NCBI RefSeq assembly: GCF_019703855.1
Contig: NZ_AP024086.1
Span: 3,864,501-3,928,500, forward strand
Source: Desulfomarina profundi
Lineage (GTDB): Bacteria; Desulfobacterota; Desulfobulbia; Desulfobulbales; Desulfocapsaceae
Direction of reading: 5' to 3'
DNA length: 64,000 bases
Shown: piece after piece, positions 27,786-36,703 of the stretch
Layout: every line of letters starts with the position of its first letter
How positions within the stretch are numbered: position 1 is the first letter of the stretch
Notes under the pieces: model-generated
The model's input: only the letters and a program-made list of their open reading frames with translations
Databases searched by the model: none
What the model was told of the DNA's origin: nothing
Translations under genes and position numbers: made by a program

Positions 27786-28128
27786 TAGGCTGGTTGGCAG
27801 CTTCAAGGAAAAAAGCTTTTGAATTATTTGAAGGTTTTGTGACGAAATAGGAGTAAGATCTGCCATCAGCAGCTGCCTGCCATAGATCGCAGGCATCCTG
27901 TATGCGCAGCCAAACTACCGGATTCGTATCAAGGCATTGGGAAAGACGAAGGGCTATATCTACAGAAATACTGGTTTTGTCATTTAATAACCTGGACAGG
28001 GGGACGCGGGATATCCCAAGTTGTCGGGCAGGCTTGGTCCCATTGACACGTTCAGCCTTCAGGAAGTCTTCTTTTATGATTTCTCCAGGGAGGGCAGGAG
28101 AAGAGTGAGCCCAATCATAACACACCAA
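27763..28128 (-). CDS. HigA-like XRE-family antitoxin, no toxin gene beside it
   Basis: 121 aa, convergent with the helicase gene and overlapping its last 23 bp. The HTH core is of the HigA/VapI family: ALPGEIIKEDFL, ARQLGISRVPLSRLLNDK, ISVDIALRLSQCLDTNPVVW and LRIQDACDLWQAA. About 30 extra C-terminal residues follow. HigA normally follows higB in an operon; here the upstream gene on the same strand is an unrelated methyltransferase-like gene, so no separate toxin gene is seen. The only RelE-like domain nearby is fused to the helicase. It may be a regulator or the antitoxin of that fusion; this pairing is inference. Confidence 0.75.
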   Translation of the reverse strand: MVCYDWAHSSPALPGEIIKEDFLKAERVNGTKPARQLGISRVPLSRLLNDKTSISVDIALRLSQCLDTNPVVWLRIQDACDLWQAAADGRSYSYFVTKPSNNSKAFFLEAANQPIIPLNHQ

Positions 28129-28145
28129 CAGTTTTTTTTTAATTT

Positions 28146-29171
28146 TTAAAGAATTTTATATGTTTCCCGAAGCATATGTGACAGTTGGTTGGTCATTGAA
28201 AAGGCATTTTTGACAGTTTGCCCTTTGTCTGGGTTGACCAGGCAGCATGTTGCAGGTGACAACATGCTTTGGGCGATTATCTGCTCAATATCAATGCCTT
28301 TTTTGCCTAAGTGCTCCCATATTCCTTTCAGCTTCATGATGAGAAACCCAAGGCTTTCCTTGGCAAAAATTTCATAACCGGTTGGGACGATACCCCAGAC
28401 CAGTATGCCGCCCCGATCGAGAAATTTCTTAATTGAACCAGCACAAGCTGCAAATATTTCTGCGTTGGTATAAATATCCAGCGAGAGAATATCCATGTCC
28501 AGGTTGAGGAGAAAATCCCAGTCCGGATTGCCACACAAATGAATACCACGTGGAGCGTCAACCATTGCGAAAAAATTATCCAAGTCCGTTTTGGCTTTTC
28601 GTTCCCCGTAACCGGACATTGCTGAAAAAATAAACTGCAGTCCGGGTTCATCAATGAACATAAAAGCGTTGGGATTGCGCTCTTTCAATCTGGTGAGCTG
28701 TATATTAATTCTCCTGGCCATGAATTCCATTAAAAAGGGCCTGATTGTATCATCAAAAAGGATAGGTCGATCGTCCTGATCAAGAACATTGAATCCAAAG
28801 CTGATGGGACCTTCCAGCTGACCGCGGATAGCCGGTCGATCGGCAAGATCTCTTGCTAAAAAGTCATGATAGACGACAGAATATTGTTCGCTGATATCAA
28901 AATACGTCGGGTCATCAAACCTGCCCATGGCCTCTTCAAACTCATCAATGAATTTGGTCATTGAAAAACCCAGCGTCTTTTTTTCCATGTCCAGGACAAT
29001 GCCCGGAAAATGCTCGGCTGCCTGCACATACATATCTTCGTAATAGCTGAAATTTGGCAGTTGCGGCCAGAAGGGAACATCAAGAGAGAGGGCGAGATCA
29101 AGGGCCTGCTGTACATCTGTCTGCGGCATTACGGCCATTGCAGTGGTCAAGAGATTTCCGGGTATGGGCAT
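28146..29171 (-). CDS. uroporphyrinogen decarboxylase/MetE-fold zinc-thiolate methyltransferase-like protein
   Basis: 341 aa from the ATG at 29171 (MPIPGNLLTTAMAVMPQTD), behind AGAGGG at 9 bp; an ATG at 29204 is less well placed. The barrel carries an HxC pair (HLCGNPDW, H211 and C213) and a late Cys pair (SPATCCLVNPDKG, C309/C310). This H-C...C pattern is the zinc site of cobalamin-independent methionine synthase and MtaA-type methyltransferases that act on thiols. No corrinoid protein is encoded beside it, so the donor is unknown. Divergent from the CBS-HPP genes. True uroporphyrinogen decarboxylase is unlikely given this metal site. Confidence 0.72.
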   Translation of the reverse strand: MPIPGNLLTTAMAVMPQTDVQQALDLALSLDVPFWPQLPNFSYYEDMYVQAAEHFPGIVLDMEKKTLGFSMTKFIDEFEEAMGRFDDPTYFDISEQYSVVYHDFLARDLADRPAIRGQLEGPISFGFNVLDQDDRPILFDDTIRPFLMEFMARRINIQLTRLKERNPNAFMFIDEPGLQFIFSAMSGYGERKAKTDLDNFFAMVDAPRGIHLCGNPDWDFLLNLDMDILSLDIYTNAEIFAACAGSIKKFLDRGGILVWGIVPTGYEIFAKESLGFLIMKLKGIWEHLGKKGIDIEQIIAQSMLSPATCCLVNPDKGQTVKNAFSMTNQLSHMLRETYKIL

Positions 29172-29275
29172 GGGGTGTTTCCCTCTTTGTTGTGTTGCAG
29201 CCATTGATATAAGACAATAACCGTATAGAATTAAAGAGACCGAGATAATTTACAGTTATATGACATAAGTCAATT

Positions 29276-29321
29276 ACATGGTACAAAAGTTTATGCTACC
29301 TGTAAGTGTATGGTACCATGT
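29276..29321 (+). promoter_or_regulatory. inverted repeat, candidate operator upstream of CBS-HPP genes
   Basis: ACATGGTAC at 29276-29284 is repeated inverted as GTACCATGT at 29313-29321, and ATGGTACCAT at 29310-29319 is a perfect palindrome by itself. The site is 30-75 bp before the CBS gene in the 180-bp divergent gap. The binding protein is unknown. Confidence 0.45.
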
Positions 29322-29351
29322 ATTCAGGCATCATAAAAGGAGGAGAAAAAC

Positions 29352-29972
29352 ATGAAAGAAATACCTGGTGGGGAATTTAGATCAGTGGATATTTCTGAGA
29401 AGGATGTGGTCGAGGCAATGAAATCTATCTCCGGCTATATCGATATAACTCCGGGTGATTTCAAGGAAGTGTATCAGTCGGCCTATGCTCTGGCAATAAA
29501 ACGGCTTCTGGACAGCATAACTGCTGATAAAATCATGACCAGGACAGTGATTTTTGTTGATCAGGAAATGGCTCTTGTCGAGGCATCAGACCTGTTGGCG
29601 GAAAAAAAGATTTCCGGCTGTCCCGTCGTCGGTAGCGAAGAAAAAATCGTTGGGGTTGTTTCCGAAAAAGATTTCCTTAAAGAGATGGGATTTGGCACTA
29701 CACCCTCCTTTATGCAGTTAGCCACCCATTGCCTGAACAGTAAAAGCTGTATGATACGAAGACTACATAATAAAACCGTTGGTGATATCATGACAAAGCC
29801 ACCGATAACTGCCGATTCAACAATGACCATCGGGGCCATCTCCACTCTTTTTGCCAAACATCAAATCAATCGGTTGCCGATTGTCGATAATAATGGACGG
29901 CCGATTGGCATGGTAACCCGTACTGACCTGGCACATTCCTATCATACCCTTGGGGAGAGGGAAAAATCATGA
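29352..29972 (+). CDS. CBS-domain protein
   Basis: 206 aa. After about 55 N-terminal residues without a known motif come two CBS units: ADKIMTRTVIFVD to VGVVSEKDFLKEM, and VGDIMTKPPITAD to PIGMVTRTDLAHS, making a Bateman pair that usually binds adenine nucleotides. Its stop overlaps the next gene (ATGA), which encodes an HPP membrane protein; HPP proteins elsewhere are often fused to CBS domains, so this is probably the split regulatory half. A good GGAGGAG site precedes the start at 29352. Confidence 0.85.
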   Translation: MKEIPGGEFRSVDISEKDVVEAMKSISGYIDITPGDFKEVYQSAYALAIKRLLDSITADKIMTRTVIFVDQEMALVEASDLLAEKKISGCPVVGSEEKIVGVVSEKDFLKEMGFGTTPSFMQLATHCLNSKSCMIRRLHNKTVGDIMTKPPITADSTMTIGAISTLFAKHQINRLPIVDNNGRPIGMVTRTDLAHSYHTLGEREKS

Positions 29973-30505
29973 ACTACTTTCAGAAAATGAGAGGTGGTGG
30001 AGAAAGTCCTCCGAAAGTTGGTGTGTTTGAAGTTCTCTGGTCCTGGATCGGCAGTTTTCTGGGAATCTCCGCTGTTGCCTTTGCCAACTATAAAATACTC
30101 GACCATACCGGCCTGATATTTATCATTGGTTCATTCGGTGCTTCCGCTGTCCTGATTTACGGCGCTATTCGCAGTCCTCTGGCCCAGCCGAGGAATCTTC
30201 TTGGCGGCCATATTCTTTCTGCTGTGATTGGAGTCACAGCCTTCCAGTGGCTGGGGTGGCAACCCTGGTTGGCTGCTGCCGTGGCTGTCTCCACGTCCAT
30301 TGCTGTAATGCACCTCACAAAAACGCTCCATCCTCCGGGGGGAGCCACCGCCCTGATCGCTGTTATCGGTGGTGACAGCGTCCACAATCTTGGCTATCTC
30401 TACGTTCTGATGCCGGCAGCTCTGGGGGCAATTGTAATGCTTATTGTTGCTCTTCTGGTCAACAATATTCCAAAGAATCGAAGATATCCCGAATTCTGGT
30501 TCTAA
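29969..30505 (+). CDS. HPP-family membrane protein
   Basis: 178 aa with four hydrophobic segments (about residues 25-45, 50-70, 80-115, 140-165). It carries the family motif HPPGGATALIAVIGG (about 124-138) and LAQPRNLLGGH. HPP proteins include nitrite transporters of chloroplasts and cyanobacteria; the substrate here is not known. It is translationally coupled to the CBS gene by an ATGA overlap, and the CBS protein may gate it. Confidence 0.85.
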   Translation: MNYFQKMRGGGESPPKVGVFEVLWSWIGSFLGISAVAFANYKILDHTGLIFIIGSFGASAVLIYGAIRSPLAQPRNLLGGHILSAVIGVTAFQWLGWQPWLAAAVAVSTSIAVMHLTKTLHPPGGATALIAVIGGDSVHNLGYLYVLMPAALGAIVMLIVALLVNNIPKNRRYPEFWF

Positions 30506-30602
30506 CAAGACAGATGTGAAACCACTTGAGGGAGATCGGGCAGGTGTATTCAGGACCTCTCAGCGGGGTGATAATTTTCATATAGTTCATAGACAATTTT
30601 GG

Positions 30603-31088
30603 TTAAGGGCGTACTGCCCGTACCAGTCCTTTTTTCTTGGGAATATACTGTCGTTCGGGATCACAGTTGTCATCCAGCTCCCAGGTGCCAACCCGTCCAT
30701 CCATGTCCGGTTCGTCGGACCAGTAGTTTCCTTCTACCTTCATTTGGCAATTGCCATTGTTATGCAGGTCAAAGATGATGTACAGACCATAGAGTTCTGA
30801 AACTGTCGGTAGCCTCCAGTCAGTATAGCCCCCTTTCTCCAGAGCGTCAGTATATTTCTCGGCTTCTTCCAGGGATCTGATTGTCCTGCTGGTGTCCATC
30901 TGCCACATTTTTCCGGTTCTGGTATCCTGGCAAATACCATTGTCCAGTGTAATGAGTCTGTCACTCGCCCTGCGGCTTTTCTGATCTGTATGTCCGGCAC
31001 ACCCATTGAGGAGGAAAAGGAAGAGTATCCCGATGAAAAGATGATTTCTGTTGAGGTTCAGAAAGGTTGATTGTCTGCGTTCAGTCAT
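30603..31088 (-). CDS. DUF1566 (Lcl C-terminal domain) lipoprotein
   Basis: 161 aa. The N-terminus has a hydrophobic core (LFIGILFLFLLNGC) with a lipobox at LNGC, so it should be lipid-anchored. The mature part shows the DUF1566/Lcl pattern: DTRTGKMWQMD, GGYTDWRLPTVSELYGL, NYWSDEPDMDG and GLVRAVRP at the end. The family is surface-exposed and common in Desulfobacterota; its role is unknown. It follows the TetR gene by 2 bp and is probably under its control. Confidence 0.82.
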   Translation of the reverse strand: MTERRQSTFLNLNRNHLFIGILFLFLLNGCAGHTDQKSRRASDRLITLDNGICQDTRTGKMWQMDTSRTIRSLEEAEKYTDALEKGGYTDWRLPTVSELYGLYIIFDLHNNGNCQMKVEGNYWSDEPDMDGRVGTWELDDNCDPERQYIPKKKGLVRAVRP

Positions 31089-31090
31089 GT

Positions 31091-31672
31091 TTACTCCGGT
31101 TCAAGCAGGGTTTTGATCGTGCGAATACACTGTTCCAGGGCCTGTCTGTTTTCATAAACCCTGGAGAGCATGATTCCGCCTTCGAGTATGGCAACAATTG
31201 AGGTGGCAAGGGCATCAACCGTTAGTTTTCCACTCAGTTGACCGGATTCTTCTGCCTTCTGCAGTTCGGTTCGCAGTTTTTTCGTCCAGAGGCCGAATAC
31301 ATCCTGCAGAATCTCGCCGAAACGGGGGTTGATACCGCTCATTTCCAGGGCGGTGTTGCCAAACAGACAGCCTCCGACAAAATGAGTCTGTTGCATAAGT
31401 TCCATAATGGCCTGGCAGGAAGTGATGATTTTTTCCATGGGATCATCACCACTCAGGGATCGGTCGAGAATGACGGAAAATTCTTGAGCGGCATCAAGGA
31501 GCACGGCAATGCCAAGTTCCTCCTTGGAGGGAAAATGATAGTAGAGGTTTCCCTTCTTTACCCCCGTGACGGCAATTATTTCGCTGACACTGGTATTTTG
31601 AAAACCCCTTACGGTAAATAGTTTTCGGCTCTCTTTTAAAATTCGTTTTCGGGTTTCTTTACCTTTATTCAA
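31091..31672 (-). CDS. TetR-family transcriptional regulator
   Basis: 193 aa. The N-terminal HTH is typical: ESRKLFTVRGFQNTSVSEII, AVTGVKKGNLYYHFPSKEELG. The C-terminal ligand domain is of the common AcrR/NemR-like group and its inducer cannot be named. The start is a TTG at 31672, 7 bp after GAGG. It is followed by the DUF1566 lipoprotein gene in the same operon and is divergent from recD2. A dyad just upstream (31696-31713) may be its own operator. Confidence 0.88.
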   Translation of the reverse strand: MNKGKETRKRILKESRKLFTVRGFQNTSVSEIIAVTGVKKGNLYYHFPSKEELGIAVLLDAAQEFSVILDRSLSGDDPMEKIITSCQAIMELMQQTHFVGGCLFGNTALEMSGINPRFGEILQDVFGLWTKKLRTELQKAEESGQLSGKLTVDALATSIVAILEGGIMLSRVYENRQALEQCIRTIKTLLEPE

Positions 31673-31695
31673 TCCCGTACCTCGATAGTTCCTAT

Positions 31696-31713
31696 ACTGA
31701 CCGTTCGGTACAA
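31696..31713 (+). promoter_or_regulatory. candidate TetR operator
   Basis: An imperfect dyad with arms ACCG and CGGT around TT (GACCGTTCGGTAC, centred at 31704) lies about 30 bp upstream of the TetR start in the divergent gap with recD2. GACC...GGT-type dyads are usual for TetR regulators of this kind. Confidence 0.4.
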
Positions 31714-31794
31714 AATAGAGTAAAAGAAGAAATTTGTCAATAACCTTTCTCGATAGTACTTGTCAAAGACAGGGGAAGAGGGAAGAATGGGAGA

Positions 31795-34259
31795 ATGGAG
31801 AAGATAACCGAAAAGATAAGCGGAATTGTTCAGCGGGTGACCTATCATAACCCCGACAGCGGCTGGTCGGTTTTGCGGGTTTCTCCATTTAACAGTCCGG
31901 GTCGGTTGGAGACCGTAACCGTGCATCAGACCCGGGTGTTTGCCGGTGCTACCATGGAGTTTCGGGGAAGCTGGATAATCCATTCCCGTTTTGGGAGACA
32001 GTTTCAGGCGGACGAGGCTGTCGAGAAAAAGCCGGCTTCTGCCGCCGCCCTTGAGAAATATCTCAGTTCCGGCCTGATTAAAGGAGTTGGTCCCAAGACG
32101 GCCGGCAGGATTGTCAGCTACTTCCGTGAAAAGACTCTCGACATATTTGAGAATGATATTGACAGACTTACCGAGGTTCCGGGAATTGCAAAAAAGAAAC
32201 TGGCAATGATAAAGGAAGCCTGGCGGGAGCATCGCATGGTCCGTGAGGTGATGATGTTTCTCCAGGGTCACGGGATCTCCACGTTATTTGCGGTGAGGAT
32301 CTATAAAAAATACGGGGACAGGGCAATCCAGCTTGTCAGTGAAGATCCCTATCGGCTGGCAGCGGATTTTTACGGCATCGGTTTTTTTTCGGCAGACAAA
32401 GTGGCCCTCAGTATTGGTTTTGCCCCGGACAGTCACAGGCGGATTGTGGCGGCCATAAGACATATCCTGGCTGCGAGCCGGGAGCAGGGGCATTGTTATC
32501 TCACCATTGGCCAGATCAGCCTTGACGTGGAAAAGCTCCTTGATTTCTCTCTTGGTGAAAGGCTTCTGGGAATATTGAATGAGATGGAGCGTGATAATCA
32601 GTTGCGTGTGCGGATTTTTCCTGCTGACAAAGGGGAAGAACAGCGTTGTTATTATTCAAAAACCCTTTACTATGATGAGGAATATGTGGCCCGCAGGATA
32701 CGCTCAATGGCTGTCCGGCCCATGTTGTTGCCGGGAACGCTTTCTCCCTGGATCGAGAAATATTGCCGTGAAGCGAAGCTGGCCCTCAGTGATGAGCAGG
32801 TGGCTGCTGTCCGTTCTGTAGCCTGCAGTCATTTTGCTGTTCTCACCGGAGGACCTGGATGTGGAAAGACAACGACAACGCTGGTCATTGTCCGTCTGCT
32901 TGAGGCGCTGGGAAAAAGGGTGCTGCTGGCGGCGCCCACCGGGCTGGCGGCCAAGCGGATGAGTGAGGTCATCGGCCGGGAGGCAAAGACCCTGCATCGT
33001 CTTCTTGAATTCCAGGGTGGTGGTTTCAAACGCAGTGAAGAGCAGCCCCTGCGGGGGGATTTTCTTATTGTGGACGAATGTTCAATGCTGGATATTTCCC
33101 TCACCGCCTCCCTGCTCAGGGCTGTACCCGATGGTTGCCAGGTACTCTTTATCGGTGATGCCGACCAGCTTCCCTCGGTGGGACCGGGAAACGTTCTGCG
33201 GGATATTCTCTCTTCAGGAGTAGTGGCCTCATGTCATCTCACCCGGGTGTTTCGACAGGCGCGCAAGTCAAAAATTATTGAGTATGCCCATCAGATCAAC
33301 AAGGGTGAGATTCCCCGGATTACTTCCCCTTTAAAAGGCCGGATGTATGGCATGGAGAAACGGACTGTATCTTCCTGGATTCCGATGAGGCCACTCGTGA
33401 ACAGCTTGGATTTATTGCCAGGGTGAAAAGGAATTTCCAGATAAAAACAGAGGAGTTCGAAGGTTTGAGCAGTGGAGGAGACGGGTTTGTTTTCAGAACA
33501 AATGAGATGATCACTTCCGCCTGGGAGAAGGATTTTGTGATTCCCGAAAAATTCAGACATGTGGATCTGCAGAAAATCAGGCAGGCTGAGGGTGCAGTGG
33601 AGGAGCTGAAAGCGGTGCTGGCAAAAATTCACCCCTGGTCCAGCCTGCACTATGGTCTGGGCGGGGTTGACACGGTGGTTCGTCTCTATATTGACTGGAT
33701 TCCGAAATATATGGGAAAAGATACCGAAATCCAGATCCTCTCACCCATGACCCGTGGAAGCCTGGGTACGGCAAATCTCAACAGGGTGATCCAGGAGGCT
33801 GTCAATCCTGCGACGAAGGGAAAGGCTCAGCTCCAGGTGGGGGAAAGAATTTTCAGGGAGGGAGACCGGGTGATTCACCGCCGAAACAACTATGACCTGG
33901 CCGTCTTCAATGGTGATATCGGCAGGATCGTTTCCATCGATAACTCGGCTCTAACCTGCATGGTTGCTTTTGCCCAGGATGATCGTCGAGTGCTCTACCA
34001 GCGGGATGATGTCCTGGAACTCGACCTGGCCTATGCCATAACTATCCATAAATCCCAGGGAAGTGAATTCCAGGCGGTAATTCTTCCCGTGTTGACCCAA
34101 CATTTCAAGATGCTGTTTCGTAATCTTATCTATACGGGATTGACCAGGGCGAAATCCATGGCCGCCTTTGTGGGGACGAGAAGGGCACTGGCTATGGCAG
34201 TCCGGCAGCAGGACAGCAGCAGAAGACAGACCGGCCTGGCAGATCTTTTGATGGATTGA
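31795..34259 (+). CDS. recD2: RecD2-like ATP-dependent DNA helicase, frame interrupted
   Basis: The gene is in two frames: 31795-33426 and the continuation to 34259. With one base added near 33330-33336 (TTTAAAA, after CCCC) it gives 821 aa, normal for RecD2. The N-terminal OB-like and helix-hairpin-helix parts (IKGVGPKTAGRIV, EVPGIAKKKLA) precede the helicase: Walker A GGPGCGKTTT, VDECSMLDISL, GDADQLPSVGPG and LAYAITIHKSQGSEF in the last part. It is a 5'-3' helicase acting in repair without RecBC. The new frame continues smoothly as DCIFLDSDEATREQLGFIAR. The break may be a consensus error, a true one-base deletion, or less likely a -1 frameshift signal. Confidence 0.85.
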
Positions 34260-34292
34260 TGGAATTCATTCACTTTTAAAAAAGGCCGGGAT

Positions 34293-36601
34293 TCAGGTGA
34301 CAGGAAGTTTGATGATAAACTCTGTCCCTCTGCCGAATTCCGTAGTAAAATCAATGGTACCGCCATGTTTTTCAGTAATGACATCATGGCTGATCGCCAG
34401 TCCCTGCCCTGTGCCCTTTCCTACCATTTTTGTGGTATAGAAGGGATCGAAGATCCTTGGCTGTGCCTCTTCCGGGATGCCGGTCCCCGTGTCACGGATA
34501 CGCAGTTCCACATGGTTGTCCTTTTTCCGGGTGGCAATGGTTATGGTTCCCTTACCGCCTTCCGGGGTTTCTCCCAGTTTTTCACCAATGGCATGGGCCG
34601 CGTTGATAATCATATTGAGGATAACCTGGCCCATTTCATCGGACAGGAGTGGCAGTAGAGGCAGGTCCGGGTCGAGATCAAATTCAACCTCGGCTACGTA
34701 TTTCCATTCATTACGGGCGACAGTCACTGTTGTTTCGATTATCTTATTCAAATCCTTGGGTTCTTTTTCCCTGCTCCCGGGGTGGGAAAATTCCTTCATG
34801 GCGAGAACGATGGAACTGACACGTTTGACACCCTCCCTGGATTGCCTGATTGCCTGGGGGATTTCCTCGGCCAGGTATTTCCAGTCCATGGTTTCAAGTG
34901 CTTGGTCAATTGTCTCCCTGACGTTTTTTGAGCTGTTGCCGGCGAGTTGCTGCATCTGTTCAACGAAGACTGCCAGATCATCAAAAACCTCATCCAGGAA
35001 GTTGATGTTTGTTCCAATGAACTGGGTCGGTGTATTGATTTCATGGGCAATACCTGCGGCAAGCTGTCCAACCGATTCCAGTTTCTGGGCATGGAGGAGC
35101 TGGGACTGCAGGCTCTCCTTCTTCCGTGTTTCTTCAATTCGTTGTGTAATATCGCGGACAATGGCCACAAATCGCCCACCAAGGTTTTGTGAAGAAACAT
35201 ACTGAAGAAAAACTTCCACAGGAATGAGTTGTCCATCTTTGGCCTTGTGATTTGTGGTGAAGGTAATTGAATCTTTTTCCCCCTGAGCAGTGGCGCTATA
35301 AATTTTCTGAAATTTTCTTTTGAAAAATCAGGTTTGATATCCAGGGGGGTCATGTTCAGTAGCTCTCCAAGCGTGTACTTAACCTGGTTTATAGCACCCC
35401 GGTTAACATAGATGAATCGCAGGGTATCCGGCTCAAACATGAAAACACAGTCAAGGATCTGGTCCAGGCTGAGTTTAAACTGCTGCAGTTTTTCGCTCAT
35501 TGTTTTGTTGTTCTCGAGTTCACGGTCAAGGGAAATCATGGTTGTTTTCAGGCGTCGATTGAGCAGCAGAACAGATATCATGGCAACGATTGCCCCGGTG
35601 AGGGTTATTCCGATAAGGGTAAATTCAATCCAGTGTTGGCGAAATGATGCCTTCCAGGTAATGATACCGTAGTGTTCATAGGGGGCAATGTGGAGAGTTT
35701 TCAGGCAGGTATGGACTGACTGGTAATTGTGGGCAATTGTCCAACCGCCAATGGAAGCAGCACTGGCAGCCCTGTGTTGCGGAGAAAGCTGCAGCAGGGC
35801 AATAGTTACCTGTTCTGCCAGATTTTTGTCGACATGGCGGAGGGTAGCCATTGGCCACTCCGGATAGAGGGCGGTGGTCAGCAGAAAAGGAAAGTGTGCT
35901 GTATCACTTTTTTCTTCCAGGATTTTGTAGGTTTTAAGATTGATTTTTCCTTCTGCCGCCATGCGTTCCAGGGTGTCGGACCGGATTGTGCCGCCATCGA
36001 CAAGTCCATCCCGGACCGCGTAGACCACAGCATCGTGGGTTCCTCCAAACTGAAGGGAACTGAAATCCCTGGACGGTTTCAGCCCATGGGACAGGAAATG
36101 GTACCAGGCAGCTATCCATCCTCCGAAAGAATGTTTGTCTACCGCCATGAACCGTTTCCCACGGAGGTCTTCGCAATCTGTGATATCATTGCGGTCTTTT
36201 CTTGAAAAAATTACTCCTCCGAAACGGGTTGTGGTTTTTCGGAATTTCAGGTTTTTCATGGTCGCGATTCTTTCGACACCGAAATTGTGTTCCAACTGTA
36301 CATAGTAGGCGGGATTTGTCAGGATGAAATCAATTTGATTCTTTTCTACTGCCGGATAGATTTCGTTGAAATCCAGTGGTATCACAGTGAATTTGAAATT
36401 ATCTATGGTTCTGGAAAGATACTCTGCTGTCGGGGTCCATTTTTTCAGCGCCTGTTTTTTCCCTCGTTTTGCGAGGATGCCGATTCTGACAGAAGTATCG
36501 GCGGCCATGACTTTTTGAGAAAGGGGTAGAAAAATAAGGAACATTGCTGTAACCCAGGCAAGGAAATTTATACGGCATAAAGAAAGGAATTGAGTTTTCA
36601 T
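34293..36601 (-). CDS. sensor histidine kinase with PhnD-type periplasmic domain, frame interrupted
   Basis: Read as one gene it is 769 aa after adding one base in the C5T5 run at 35274-35283. The N-terminus has a signal peptide and a PhnD/TauT-like binding domain (SVRIGILAKRGKKQALKKW, residues 35-290), then a membrane helix (TLIGITLTGAIVAMISVLLL), a PAS domain split by the frame break, and a kinase core: GIAHEINTP with the phospho-His, N-box near NMIINAAHAIG, and RDTGTGIPEEAQPRIFDPF. It probably senses a small oxyanion or phosphonate-like ligand. It follows a MOT1-type transporter gene on the same strand by 102 bp. No response regulator is adjacent. Confidence 0.82.
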
Positions 36602-36703
36602 ATCACCCGACCATAAGTTGGATTTCCTGTAACTGTGTATATTTTACAGTATACATGTGTCAGGCGTGTTGTTCAAATTTTTCTCTTTATTGATATGAGT
36701 CTG

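Noticed and set aside
27763-28145. A complete HigBA toxin-antitoxin pair
   Set aside because: Only the HigA-like gene is present; upstream of it is the methyltransferase-like gene and no small toxin frame fits in between.
31669-32271. 200-codon minus-strand frame joining the TetR start and the recD2 start
   Set aside because: It covers the divergent promoter and the recD2 N-terminus; both real genes have better starts and family matches.
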